DNA from: Orenia metallireducens
GTDB taxonomy: Bacteria; Bacillota; Halanaerobiia; Halobacteroidales; Halobacteroidaceae
Assembly: GCF_003001995.1 (NCBI RefSeq)
Contig: NZ_PVNB01000014.1
Location: 38,941 to 102,940, forward strand
Length of the DNA: 64,000 nucleotides
Reading direction: 5' to 3'
The position numbers and the translations under genes are program-made. Positions 35,098-43,775 of this stretch are shown here, one piece after another (position 1 is the first letter of the stretch; every line of letters begins with the position of its first letter). Below the pieces are notes generated by a model. That model had not been told where the DNA came from, did no database searches, and saw only the letters and a program-made list of their open reading frames with translations.

Positions 35098-36472
35098 AAT
35101 TAGTAACTAGATTTCTCTTTCTCATCTTAGCAAAGACCTCTTTTAAAGTAGACCTTAACCAGAATATCATCAAAACTGATGCTATTAACTCAGAAATTGG
35201 AAAAGCAAACCATAGCATATCTAGGCCAAATAATCTGCCTAATAGATACATAATCGGTAGGAGCAGTATCATCTGCCTTAAAAATGATAGTAATAAACTA
35301 GGAAATCCCTTTCCAATGGCTTGAAAGGTAGTTGAGCCGATAATAGCAGGTCCAATGATAGGGAAGGCTAGACTGATTCTTCTTAAGGCTACCTCTCCAA
35401 TGCTCAATAGCTCTTGGTCCTTATTAAATAATAATAGTAGTTCTTTGGGAAATAATTGAAATACGATAAGACCAGCTGTAGTAAAAGAGAAAGCTATGAA
35501 TAAAGAGTATTTGATCGTCTTTTTCATTCTGTCAGGATTGTTATGACCATAATTGTACCCAACTATTGGCATAAATCCTTGATTTAAACCAAAGACTGGC
35601 ATAAAGACAAAGGACTGTAATCTAAAGTAGACCCCCATTACAGCAATTGCTGTTAGATTATAACCGCCTATAATCATATTGACTCCAGCGATCATTATAC
35701 TTGCTAATAATTGCATAATCATTGCTGGAAAACCAACCTGATAAATTCCTTTGATAATACTGAAATCAAATTGAAACTCCTCTAACTTTAATTTAATCTG
35801 ATTCTTATCACTAAATAGGATAAATAATATAAATATACCACTGATTATTCTCGATAGTACCGTTGCATAAGCAGCCCCTGCTACACCTAATTTAGGAAAG
35901 ATTCCTATTCCAAAGATAAAGAAAGGGTCTAAGATGATATTTAAGATAGCGCCGATTAATAGTGTAACCATTGGCATAATGGTATTTCCTTCTCCCCGTA
36001 GGATATTATTAGCGATCATGGGGAAGAAGAGTGCTAGAGAACCAATTAGGATAATTCTAGTATACTCTACCCCCAATTCAAGTAGTACAGGGTCTTGGGT
36101 AAAGATACTAAAAATCTCTCTAGTAAAGAAGAATCCTGCTAAAGCAGTTATGATTCCATAGGCGATTGTAACAAAGATAACATGTTCAGCTACATTATTG
36201 GCACGATGCTCCTGTTTTTGACCCAAAAGTCTAGAGATTAGAGAACTTGTTCCTACCCCAGTACCAACAGCAATAGCTATTAACACCATCTGAATTGGGA
36301 ATGATAGTGATAGGGCAGATAAGGCTTCAGTGCTAACCCTACCAATATAGATACTATCTACTACATTATATAGTGCTTGGATTACCATCCCCAAGATTGA
36401 TGGGATAGATAACTTTAATAATAAGGATACTATAGGTTCTGTTCCTAAGCGGTCTGATTTATTTTCTTCCAT
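35096..36472 (-). CDS. MATE-family multidrug/cation efflux transporter
   Basis: This 458-residue protein has twelve hydrophobic helices and the usual internal duplication. PSILGMVIQALYNVVDSIYIG and ALSLSFPIQMVLIAIAVG at the N-terminus match the MATE entry segment. It probably exports drugs or metabolites in exchange for Na+ or H+. It is divergent from the glgC cluster and has its own terminator. Confidence 0.9.
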   Translation of the reverse strand: MEENKSDRLGTEPIVSLLLKLSIPSILGMVIQALYNVVDSIYIGRVSTEALSALSLSFPIQMVLIAIAVGTGVGTSSLISRLLGQKQEHRANNVAEHVIFVTIAYGIITALAGFFFTREIFSIFTQDPVLLELGVEYTRIILIGSLALFFPMIANNILRGEGNTIMPMVTLLIGAILNIILDPFFIFGIGIFPKLGVAGAAYATVLSRIISGIFILFILFSDKNQIKLKLEEFQFDFSIIKGIYQVGFPAMIMQLLASIMIAGVNMIIGGYNLTAIAVMGVYFRLQSFVFMPVFGLNQGFMPIVGYNYGHNNPDRMKKTIKYSLFIAFSFTTAGLIVFQLFPKELLLLFNKDQELLSIGEVALRRISLAFPIIGPAIIGSTTFQAIGKGFPSLLLSFLRQMILLLPIMYLLGRLFGLDMLWFAFPISELIASVLMIFWLRSTLKEVFAKMRKRNLVTN

Positions 36473-36820
36473 ATGTATTCCTCCCTTAAATTCCTTAATT
36501 AGTCAGAACTAAATTACCTCTTTAGTTGATAAGCCAACTAATATCATATAACAACATAGCTTAACTGTCAATTGTATTGCTTGCTTTATATTATCTCTTA
36601 TATATATTGACTGCTATTAAAGAAGATATACATAGGTAATTGTTTAATAAAGATTAGATATAGTCTATTATATCGATAGAGAAGTAATACTTCTGAATTT
36701 TTGTAATTAACAATGAAATTTAATTAGCATAGCGGGTAAATAAAAGACAGATAATCAGCTATATTTAATGATAAGCTATCAATAAAGTCTCTTTTTATCA
36801 CTAGATATTTATTTCATTTG

Positions 36821-36845
36821 TTTTCTTAAGATAATCTTAAGAAAA
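36821..36845. promoter_or_regulatory. 12-bp inverted repeat upstream of glgC1
   Basis: TTTTCTTAAGAT and ATCTTAAGAAAA flank a single A. The -10-like TATGAT lies at 36866-36871. It is a candidate operator or processing site; the rest of the 36473-36930 gap shows nothing clear. Confidence 0.35.
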
Positions 36846-36930
36846 TAGTAATAATCGAAATAGATTATGATAAGAATAAAGGGTGTAATTAGGAAATCAA
36901 CGACATAAAAATTGAATTAGGAGTGGTAGT

Positions 36931-38223
36931 GTGGAGACTTTAGCATTAATTTTAGCCGGTGGTAGGGGCACACGATTAGATCTATTAACAGAGTATCGTG
37001 CTAAACCAAGTGTCCCCTTTGCAGGAAAGTTAAGACTAATTGATTTTGCATTAAGTAATTGTGTCAATTCAGGAATCTATAATGTAGGTGTATTAACTCA
37101 GTATCTGCCTATGTCCCTTCATGATCACATCGGGATAGGTAAGCCTTGGGACTTAGACAGAAAGATTGGTGGTGTAAATCTCTTACAGCCTTATACAGGA
37201 AGGGATAAGAAATATGGTTGGTATCAAGGAACAGCCCATGCCGTTTGCCAAAATATCAATTATATCAAGAAGAATAATCCCAAATATGTACTGATTTTAT
37301 CAGGGGATCATGTATATAAGATGGACTATAGTCAAATGATAGATCATCATCGCCAAAAGGGTGCTGAATTGACTATTGCTGCCCAAAGGGTTCCTTGGGA
37401 AGAAGCCAGTCGTTTTGGAATTTTAGAGACCGATGATAATTTAGAGATTTTAGATTTTAAAGAAAAACCAGAAGAACCATTAAATAATCTAGCTTCAATG
37501 GGGATTTATGTATTTAATGCAGACCTCTTAATTGATATGCTAGAAGAGTATTGTAATCAGGAAAATTCTGATTTTGGTCATCATATTATTCCGCCAATAA
37601 TTGAAAGATCTAAGACTTTCTCTTATGAGTTTGAAGGATATTGGAGAGATGTGGGAACTATTCAATCTTTCTGGGAAACTAATCTCTCTTTAGCAGCTGC
37701 TGTACCTGAATTGAATCTCTATGATGATAATTGGAAGATCCATACTAGAAGTACAGAACAGCCACCAGCAAAGTTTGGAGCCAAAGGTAGTGCCAAGCAG
37801 AGCTTGATTTCAAGTGGGTCTATCATCAATGGTATTGTAGAGAATTCGATAATTTCACCTGGAGCCTATATTGAAGAAGGTGCAGTAGTTAGAGATTCGA
37901 TAATCTTTAATAATACAAGAATTAAAGCAGATTCAATTGTCTTTAGCTCAGTGATAGACAAAGGGGTTGTGGTAGGAGAGAAGTCCAATATAGGATTTGG
38001 AAATGATTTAACTGCTAATGTGGACAAGCCAAATCTATATAAAACAGGGTTAACAGTAATCGGCAAAGGTGCGGTTATTCCAAATAAGATCAAAATAGGT
38101 CGTAATTGTAGAGTTCTTCCTTATATTGAGGAGAAGGACTTTGGAGATAAAAAAGAAATAGCCAGTGGTACGACTGTTAAACCAGTAATGGATAAAGAGC
38201 TCTCTTTAGTTGAAACTGGATAA
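36931..38223 (+). CDS. glgC: Glucose-1-phosphate adenylyltransferase (ADP-glucose pyrophosphorylase), copy 1
   Basis: This 430-residue protein has the nucleotide-binding loop [11 protein letters not shown] near residue 10, the substrate loop [11 protein letters not shown] and the glucose-binding segments FKEKPEEP and YWRDVGT. A left-handed beta-helix at the C-terminus holds the regulatory hexapeptides. It makes ADP-glucose for glycogen synthesis. The start is GTG 36931 with AGGAGTGG at 36919. The partner copy at 38664 has matching length and sequence. The gene is closed by a perfect palindromic terminator. Confidence 0.92.
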   Translation: METLALILAGGRGTRLDLLTEYRAKPSVPFAGKLRLIDFALSNCVNSGIYNVGVLTQYLPMSLHDHIGIGKPWDLDRKIGGVNLLQPYTGRDKKYGWYQGTAHAVCQNINYIKKNNPKYVLILSGDHVYKMDYSQMIDHHRQKGAELTIAAQRVPWEEASRFGILETDDNLEILDFKEKPEEPLNNLASMGIYVFNADLLIDMLEEYCNQENSDFGHHIIPPIIERSKTFSYEFEGYWRDVGTIQSFWETNLSLAAAVPELNLYDDNWKIHTRSTEQPPAKFGAKGSAKQSLISSGSIINGIVENSIISPGAYIEEGAVVRDSIIFNNTRIKADSIVFSSVIDKGVVVGEKSNIGFGNDLTANVDKPNLYKTGLTVIGKGAVIPNKIKIGRNCRVLPYIEEKDFGDKKEIASGTTVKPVMDKELSLVETG

Positions 38224-38260
38224 TAGAATATCTATGTTAATAATTTAATAAATTAGATAT

Positions 38261-38295
38261 AAAAAATAAGACTATGTTAACATAGTCTTATTTTT
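38261..38295 (+). terminator. Terminator after glgC1
   Basis: AAAAATAAGACTATG and its complement CATAGTCTTATTTTTT form a nearly perfect long palindrome. Confidence 0.88.
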
Positions 38296-38470
38296 TATAT
38301 AACTATAATTGGGAATATAAGGTAATTTATGTTAAAATTAAGAAAGTGTGAATAAAATTAATTTTTAAGAGTATATATGATATGTAGAGTTATCATAGGT
38401 AATAAAGTTTAAAGGTTGAGCAGATATATATCTTATTATCTTTATAGATCTTATAAATAAGTATTCTAAG

Positions 38471-38503
38471 AGGAGGTGTTAATATGTAAGGGACTTACAT
38501 ATT
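38471..38503 (+). promoter_or_regulatory. Strong Shine-Dalgarno, ATG-TAA start-stop and hairpin in the glgC2 leader
   Basis: AGGAGGTG at 38471-38478 is a very strong anti-SD match, followed at 6 bases by ATG TAA (38484-38489). AATATGTAAG (38481-38490) pairs with CTTACATATT (38494-38503). No gene follows here; glgC2 begins 160 bases later with its own site. Confidence 0.6.
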
Positions 38504-38663
38504 ATTATTTGTTCTTATCTATTATCTTTTTAGTAGAATTATAGGTAGTTGGAGAATAAATTATTGCTACTTTCTATGAAATATTAATAATTAAAATATA
38601 TCTATAAGATTATAAGATGTTATTTAAAAATTGACTATAATTAAATAATTTAGGGGGAATATA

Positions 38664-39953
38664 ATGAAGACATTAGCATTAATATTAGCAGGTGGTAGAG
38701 GAACTAGGTTGGATATTTTATCAGAACATAGAGCTAAGCCTAGCGTACCCTTTGCAGGTAAATTCAGATTAATTGATTTTGCATTAAGTAATTGTGTAAA
38801 TTCAGGAATCTATGATATTGGAGTTTTAACACAATATTTGCCGTTATCATTAAATGACCATATTGGAATAGGAAAGCCTTGGGATTTAGACCGTAGAATA
38901 GGTGGAGTTACTATATTGCAGCCATATACTGGAAGAAAGGGTGGGTGGTATCAAGGGACTGCTCATGCTGTCTATCAAAATGTTAACTTTATTAAAAAGC
39001 ATAATCCTAAGTATGTAGTTGTCCTCTCTGGAGACCATGTATATAAGATGAATTATGATGAAATGATATCATCCCATATAGCAAAGGGAGCAGATTTGAC
39101 TATTGCAACTCAGAGGGTTGCTTGGGAAGATGCTCACCAGTTTGGAATTTTAGAAGTAGATAATAATATGCAGATTATAGATTTTAAAGAGAAGCCTGAG
39201 AATCCACCAAGTAACTTAGCTTCAATGGGTATTTATATCTTTACAGCAGATGTCTTAATTGATAAATTAGAGAGCTTTTGTAATCAAGAAAATTCTGATT
39301 TTGGTCATCATATCATTCCGGAGATGATTGAAAACAATAATGTATTTGCCTATGAATATAAAGGGTATTGGAAAGATGTAGGTACTCTTAAATCTTTCTG
39401 GGAAACAAATTTATCATTGACCGACCCAGTGCCTGAATTGAACCTATATGATAAAAATTGGCGGATTCATACAAGAACTGAACAGGAACCTCCTGCTAAG
39501 TTTGGAAGTAAAGGTAGAGCAATTGAAAGTCTTATCTCAAATGGTTCAATTATTAATGGGGTAGTGGAGAACTCTGTTATCTCTCCTGGAGTAGTAATTG
39601 AAGAGGGGGCAGTAGTTAGAGATTCAGTTATATTCAATAATACTACCATTAAAAAGGATTCAATAGTATGTAAGTGTATAGTTGATAAAGGTGTAGTTAT
39701 CGAAGAGAATTGTCATGTAGGATTTGGCAATGATTATACTTCTAACTTAGAGAAGTCAGAGTTATTAACCAATGGGCTAACTGTAATAGCTAAGAGGGCT
39801 CATATCCCAGCCAATACTCAGATTGGACGTAACTGCAGGATCTTATCATATGTAGATCAGAATGATTTTGAAGATAAAATTGTTTTAAGTGGTAAGACTG
39901 TTAGGCATAAAGTCCAAGATGAGGTTTATACAAAGTTGACTGTAGCTAAATAA
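38664..39953 (+). CDS. glgC: Glucose-1-phosphate adenylyltransferase, copy 2
   Basis: This 429-residue protein has the same domain order as copy 1 with all catalytic motifs kept: [30 protein letters not shown] and YWKDVGT. The two copies are about 70% identical by eye and both keep the regulatory beta-helix, so neither is an obvious GlgD-type decayed subunit. They may form a heterotetramer or respond to different effectors. ATG 38664 has AGGGGGA. A strong terminator follows. Confidence 0.92.
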   Translation: MKTLALILAGGRGTRLDILSEHRAKPSVPFAGKFRLIDFALSNCVNSGIYDIGVLTQYLPLSLNDHIGIGKPWDLDRRIGGVTILQPYTGRKGGWYQGTAHAVYQNVNFIKKHNPKYVVVLSGDHVYKMNYDEMISSHIAKGADLTIATQRVAWEDAHQFGILEVDNNMQIIDFKEKPENPPSNLASMGIYIFTADVLIDKLESFCNQENSDFGHHIIPEMIENNNVFAYEYKGYWKDVGTLKSFWETNLSLTDPVPELNLYDKNWRIHTRTEQEPPAKFGSKGRAIESLISNGSIINGVVENSVISPGVVIEEGAVVRDSVIFNNTTIKKDSIVCKCIVDKGVVIEENCHVGFGNDYTSNLEKSELLTNGLTVIAKRAHIPANTQIGRNCRILSYVDQNDFEDKIVLSGKTVRHKVQDEVYTKLTVAK

Positions 39954-39964
39954 TAGAGCTTTTA

Positions 39965-40000
39965 GAGAAAGGTGTTGCTGATATCAGCAACACCTTTCTC
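39965..40000 (+). terminator. Terminator after glgC2
   Basis: Perfect 18-bp inverted repeat, GAGAAAGGTGTTGCTGAT joined to its complement, followed by TCTTTC. Confidence 0.85.
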
Positions 40001-40064
40001 TCTTTCATAATTTTACATTAAAACTTATTATTTCTTAATAGTATCTATAAGTAATAATTTTTTC

Positions 40065-40093
40065 TTGCAAAAGAAACTTATATATGTTATTTT
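40065..40093 (+). promoter_or_regulatory. Likely promoter of the riboswitch-xpt-pbuX operon
   Basis: TTGCAA (40065-40070) and TATTTT (40088-40093) are 17 bases apart, about 30 bases before the riboswitch aptamer. Confidence 0.45.
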
Positions 40094-40121
40094 ATTATTG
40101 ATAAGGATAAATATTGCTAGT

Positions 40122-40190
40122 ACTCGTATAATATCGAGAATAAGGCTCGAGAGTTTCTACCAGATGGCCATAAACTATCTGACTACGAGT
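40122..40190 (+). ncRNA. Purine riboswitch aptamer, guanine/xanthine type
   Basis: P1 is ACTCGT (40122-40127) with ACGAGT (40185-40190); P2 is TCGAG with CTCGA; the conserved core is GAGTTTCTACC (40151-40161); P3 is CAGATGG (40161-40167) with CTATCTG (40175-40181). The specificity base at 40183 is C, as in guanine-type aptamers (adenine-type has T). Downstream lie xpt and a nucleobase permease, as in B. subtilis. Confidence 0.93.
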
Positions 40191-40195
40191 GGAAG

Positions 40196-40341
40196 TGTAC
40201 CTAAAAGACAGTTTACAGTTGATAGTTAGCAGTGTACAGTTAAGATCCATAAAAAATTAGAGTAATTGTAAAAGACTTTAATTTTGTGGTCTTAACTGTA
40301 TACTGTAAATTGTACACTATACACTGAAGTCTAAGAGGTAT
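40196..40341. repeat. Inverted repeat inserted between aptamer and terminator of the riboswitch
   Basis: The left arm (about 40207-40248, CAGTTTACAGTTGATAG and GTGTACAGTTAAGA) and the right arm (about 40288-40332, TCTTAACTGTATACTGTAAA) are complementary along most of their length. The same arm motifs occur in family A elements at 25379 and 55935. Confidence 0.7.
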
Positions 40342-40370
40342 TGATACATCTGTATTATCCAGAAGGAAAA

Positions 40371-40426
40371 AACCCAGATGGATAGCTTTCACTTGTAAAG
40401 GTGAGGTCTATCTATCTGGGTTTTTT
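40371..40426 (+). terminator. Riboswitch-controlled terminator before xpt
   Basis: A 15-bp stem (AACCCAGATGGATAG, 40371-40385, with CTATCTATCTGGGTT, 40408-40422) and a T6 run. The 5' arm contains CAGATGG and the 3' arm CTATCTG, identical to the aptamer P3 arms. Confidence 0.9.
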
Positions 40427-40490
40427 GTATTTTAGTAGCTCAATTTAAAAATAATTATCATATTAGTTGAACTAATGGGAGGGAAGTATA

Positions 40491-41060
40491 ATGAAGTTGT
40501 TAAAGGAGAAGATCAAGGAAGATGGAAAGTTGATTGGGAGTAATATTTTAAAGGTGGATTCCTTTTTAAATCATCAAATAGATCCTAAGCTGATGGCAGA
40601 GATAGGAAAAGAGTTTGCTCAACGCTTTCATAAAGAGGAGATTACTAAGGTTTTGACAATTGAAGCTTCAGGGATTGCAGTGGCTTTGATGGTAGGTTTA
40701 GAATTAGATGTACCAGTACTTTTTGCTAAAAAGAAGAAGGCGTCCACTATGGATGGAAGAGTCTATACTGGTAAGGTAGAGTCTTTTACTAAAAACCAAG
40801 TTTACGATATCAGTGTTGCTGCTAAATATCTAAATGAAGATGATAAGGTCTTAATCATTGATGATTTCTTGGCTATGGGTCAAGCTTCACAAGGATTGAT
40901 AGAGATTGTTGAAGATGCTCAGGCAAAGTTAGCAGGTGTTGGAATTGTAATTGAAAAAGGGTTTCAGCCTGGTGGCAAGCAGTTGCGTAAGCAAGGGGTT
41001 AGAGTAGAATCTTTAGCTATTATTGAGAGTTTAGAGGATAATCAGATTAGTTTTGCTTAA
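40491..41060 (+). CDS. xpt: Xanthine phosphoribosyltransferase
   Basis: This 189-residue protein has the PRPP loop VLIIDDFLAMGQASQG near 120-135 and the N-terminal LIGSNILKVDSFLNHQIDP that defines xanthine PRTs. It converts xanthine to XMP in purine salvage. ATG 40491 has GGGAGG at 40479-40484. A guanine-type riboswitch controls it, and it lies 63 bases before the permease gene. Confidence 0.93.
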   Translation: MKLLKEKIKEDGKLIGSNILKVDSFLNHQIDPKLMAEIGKEFAQRFHKEEITKVLTIEASGIAVALMVGLELDVPVLFAKKKKASTMDGRVYTGKVESFTKNQVYDISVAAKYLNEDDKVLIIDDFLAMGQASQGLIEIVEDAQAKLAGVGIVIEKGFQPGGKQLRKQGVRVESLAIIESLEDNQISFA

Positions 41061-41123
41061 GATAGAAGTTCTTTTTTACTTATTTTTAAAATTTTAATCA
41101 CAATTATATAAGGAGGAAATGAG

Positions 41124-42473
41124 ATGAGCCAAGAGTTAGTCTATCAAGAAGAATTAATTAATGAAGTAGAGTCTAAGCAGAAAATAGAGGGTGAATTGTC
41201 CTATGGGATTGAAGATAGACCGGAGCTGAAGATAGCTATTCCCTTAGCTATTCAGCATATTGTAGCTGCTTTTAGTGGAATAGTAGCTGTACCCTTAGTA
41301 GTTGGTGGTGTATTAGGCTTAACTCCAGTAGAGATGGGATATTTGGTTAGTGCTGCTTTATTTATGGCTGGATTGGCTACCTTTATTCAGGCTAAGGGCT
41401 TTGGGAAGGTAGGTTCTAAATTGCCTTGTATAATGGGAACCGATTTTACCTTTGTTGGTCCTTCAATAGCTGTAGGAAGTACTATGGGGTTGCCAGGAAT
41501 CTTTGGAGCAACCTTATTGGCTGCACCAATTGAGATGATTATCAGTAAATTCTTTCCTAAGATTAAGAAGTTCTTTCCTCCAGTGGTAACAGGTTGTGTA
41601 GTAACTTTGATAGGTTTAACAGTTTTACCAGTAGGGATTGATTGGGCTGCAGGTGGTTTTGGAGCAGCTGATTATGGTAGTTTAGAGAATATTGGGGTAT
41701 CTTTAGCTGTTTTGGCAGTAATTATTACATTAAATCAATTTGCTAAAGGTTTTTGGAGCTCTGCTGCTATCTTAATAGGTATTGTGTTTGGATATGTTAT
41801 TTCATATCCATTGGGAATGCTAGATTTTTCTGCTGTTCAACAGGCAGCATTGATTAACTTACCAATGCCTTTTAAGTATGGAATTGCCTTCAGTTTAACA
41901 GGGTTTTTAGCTTTTATTCCAGCATATTTAGTGACTAGTGTAGAGACTGTAGGAGATTTATTGGCTGTGGGCGAGGCTTGTAATAAGGAGTTAGAGAGTG
42001 AGGATATTTCAAAAGGTTTAATGGCTGATGGTGTGGGAAGTATGTTAGCTGGGGTTTTTGGAGCTGGTCCTAATACTTCTTTTAGCCAGAATGTTGGAAT
42101 TATTCCCTTAACAGGGGTAGCTAGTAGATTTGTAGTTATTTTAGCTGGAATTATCTTAATGATTTTAGGTATCTTCCCTAAGCTAGGAGCATTGATTGCT
42201 ATTATGCCTAATCCAGTATTGGGTGGAGCAGGAATTGTCATGTTTGGAATGATAGCTGCTAGTGGAATTAAGGTGTTACATGATGCTGAGCTTAATAGAA
42301 GGAATTTATTGATTATTGCTATCTCTTTGGGCTTAGGCTTGGGTGTAGTTGTTAGACCAGATATTCTAAGCCATTTACCAAAGGGCTTAAATACCTTCTT
42401 CCAATCAGGGATTACTACAGGAACTTTAACAGCACTAGTGTTGAATATAGTCCTTCCGGAGATGGAAGAATAG
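41124..42473 (+). CDS. pbuX: Nucleobase:cation symporter-2 (xanthine/uracil permease)
   Basis: This 449-residue membrane protein is a NAT/NCS2 member with about 12-14 hydrophobic helices. The central TFVGPSIAVGSTMG, the SVETVGDLLA loop and the NAT motif QNVGIIPLTG all fit. It imports xanthine (or related purines) for Xpt. It sits behind xpt under the guanine riboswitch, the same pairing as in Bacillus. AAGGAGG lies 6 bases before ATG 41124. The gene ends in a terminator. Confidence 0.9.
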   Translation: MSQELVYQEELINEVESKQKIEGELSYGIEDRPELKIAIPLAIQHIVAAFSGIVAVPLVVGGVLGLTPVEMGYLVSAALFMAGLATFIQAKGFGKVGSKLPCIMGTDFTFVGPSIAVGSTMGLPGIFGATLLAAPIEMIISKFFPKIKKFFPPVVTGCVVTLIGLTVLPVGIDWAAGGFGAADYGSLENIGVSLAVLAVIITLNQFAKGFWSSAAILIGIVFGYVISYPLGMLDFSAVQQAALINLPMPFKYGIAFSLTGFLAFIPAYLVTSVETVGDLLAVGEACNKELESEDISKGLMADGVGSMLAGVFGAGPNTSFSQNVGIIPLTGVASRFVVILAGIILMILGIFPKLGALIAIMPNPVLGGAGIVMFGMIAASGIKVLHDAELNRRNLLIIAISLGLGLGVVVRPDILSHLPKGLNTFFQSGITTGTLTALVLNIVLPEMEE

Positions 42474-42488
42474 AGTATAGATATGAGA

Positions 42489-42519
42489 AGACTCCAATGA
42501 GATTGGGGTCTTTTTTTAT
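42489..42519 (+). terminator. Terminator after pbuX
   Basis: AAGACTCCAAT pairs with ATTGGGGTCTT and is followed by a long T run. Confidence 0.85.
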
Positions 42520-42547
42520 TGACACTGCTTTTAATTAAGATTATAAT
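42519..42547 (+). promoter_or_regulatory. Consensus promoter of the sdpR-sdpI operon
   Basis: TTGACA (42519-42524) and TATAAT (42542-42547) are exactly 17 bases apart. The -35 overlaps the end of the pbuX terminator. Confidence 0.85.
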
Positions 42548-42553
42548 TAATTT

Positions 42554-42581
42554 AGATATTTAGATAATTATCTAAATATCT
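42554..42581. promoter_or_regulatory. 28-bp perfect palindrome, likely SdpR operator
   Basis: AGATATTTAGATAA is followed directly by its exact complement TTATCTAAATATCT. It begins 7 bases after the -10, over the probable transcription start, the classical position for repression by an ArsR-type protein. Confidence 0.75.
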
Positions 42582-42694
42582 TTTAACTATTAATTTTAGC
42601 AAGTAGAGCTTATATTATTTCTACAGGTCTATTACTTCTTAATGTCTGACAATTTCATTATCTATTAATTATGGTAAAGAAGGGTGGAGAGAAT

Positions 42695-42979
42695 GTGTCT
42701 TTAAATTTTGACAAGACCTTTAAAGCTTTGGCTGATGGGAATCGGCGTAAGATACTGATATTATTAAAGGGGGAGGATTTGACTGCTGGAGAGATAGCAG
42801 ATAAGTTTAATATCAGCAAACCCTCTATTTCACATCACTTGAAGATACTAAAAAATGCTGACTTGGTAGATGATAGAAGGGAAGGACAACAGATATACTA
42901 TTCTTTGAAGATGACCGTTTTTCAAGAGATAATGAATGGTTTTCTCAATATATTTGAAGGAGAGGATAGCAATGAGTAA
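42695..42979 (+). CDS. sdpR: ArsR-family autorepressor, SdpR type
   Basis: This 94-residue protein is a winged helix with FKALADGNRRKILILLKG, TAGEIADKFNISKPSISHHL and LVDDRREGQQIYYSL. It lacks the metal-binding Cys pair of ArsR, as SdpR does. GTG 42695 is chosen (GGTGGAG upstream); a longer ATG start at 42671 is less likely. Its stop overlaps the sdpI start by 8 bases (ATGAGTAA), so the two are translationally coupled. Confidence 0.82.
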   Translation: MSLNFDKTFKALADGNRRKILILLKGEDLTAGEIADKFNISKPSISHHLKILKNADLVDDRREGQQIYYSLKMTVFQEIMNGFLNIFEGEDSNE

Positions 42980-43616
42980 CTTCAATATTAAACGAGATTT
43001 ATATGCAATTATTATTTTATTATTAGGATTAGGCGTTGTAGTTTGGGCTTATCCACAATTGCCTGAGCAGATACCATCACATTGGAATATGAAAGGGGAG
43101 GTTGATGGCTATACAGCTAAGCCTTTGGGAGCCTTTATAAATCTCTTAATTGCAACAGCAGTTTATTTAGGTTTTTATTTTCTAGCTAAGATAGATCCAT
43201 TAAAGGATAACTATCAACGTTTCAATGGAGATTATCTTTTAATTAGAGATATAATGATTACTTTTTTTGTGATTCTTAATACGATGCCAGTCTTATTTGT
43301 ATTAGGCTATATTGAAGATGTTAGTAGAAGCATCTTTATTTTATTTTCAGTACTGATGATATTTATGGGCAATTATATGCCTACCTTTAAACGTAATTGG
43401 TTTTTAGGAATTAAAACTCCTTGGACAGTTTCTAGTGAAGAGGTCTGGAACCGCACCCATCGATTAGGTGGAAAGTTATTTATGGTAGGGGGATTATTGG
43501 GATTAATAGAGGCTATCTTTATGGACAGTACCTATCTCTTTTTAGTAGGTGTTATTGGAGCTTCTTTGGGAAGTACAGTTTATTCTTATTTTTTATATAA
43601 AAAGATAGATAAGTAG
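42972..43616 (+). CDS. sdpI: SdpI-family membrane protein
   Basis: This 214-residue protein has six hydrophobic helices. The segment PQLPEQIPSHWNMKGEVDGY near 25-45 is the DUF1648 signature of SdpI, and FLGIKTPWTVSSEEVWNRTH starts the SdpI C-terminal domain. In B. subtilis, SdpI gives immunity to the SdpC cannibalism toxin and sequesters SdpR at the membrane. No sdpABC gene is visible here, so this may be an orphan immunity pair. Confidence 0.85.
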   Translation: MSNFNIKRDLYAIIILLLGLGVVVWAYPQLPEQIPSHWNMKGEVDGYTAKPLGAFINLLIATAVYLGFYFLAKIDPLKDNYQRFNGDYLLIRDIMITFFVILNTMPVLFVLGYIEDVSRSIFILFSVLMIFMGNYMPTFKRNWFLGIKTPWTVSSEEVWNRTHRLGGKLFMVGGLLGLIEAIFMDSTYLFLVGVIGASLGSTVYSYFLYKKIDK

Positions 43617-43738
43617 GGTGAAGGGGTTCTATTGTGCAGGTTAAAGAGTCAATTATAGATCCAATAAGATATATCTGTAATGAAACTTATTAGCTATCTT
43701 ATTTAAGTGTTTAGAGTTATAATATTTTCAAAGAATAA

Positions 43739-43767
43739 AACTAGCCAGATATAATATCTGGCTAGTT
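43739..43767 (-). terminator. Terminator after the alpha-amylase 1 gene
   Basis: On the minus strand AACTAGCCAGATA and its complement form a 13-bp stem, followed by TTTATTC. Confidence 0.8.
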
Positions 43768-43775
43768 GTTAATTG

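Noticed and set aside
38664..39953. Second glgC copy as glgD
   Set aside because: Its catalytic loop and regulatory helix appear intact, so I did not call it the non-catalytic subunit.
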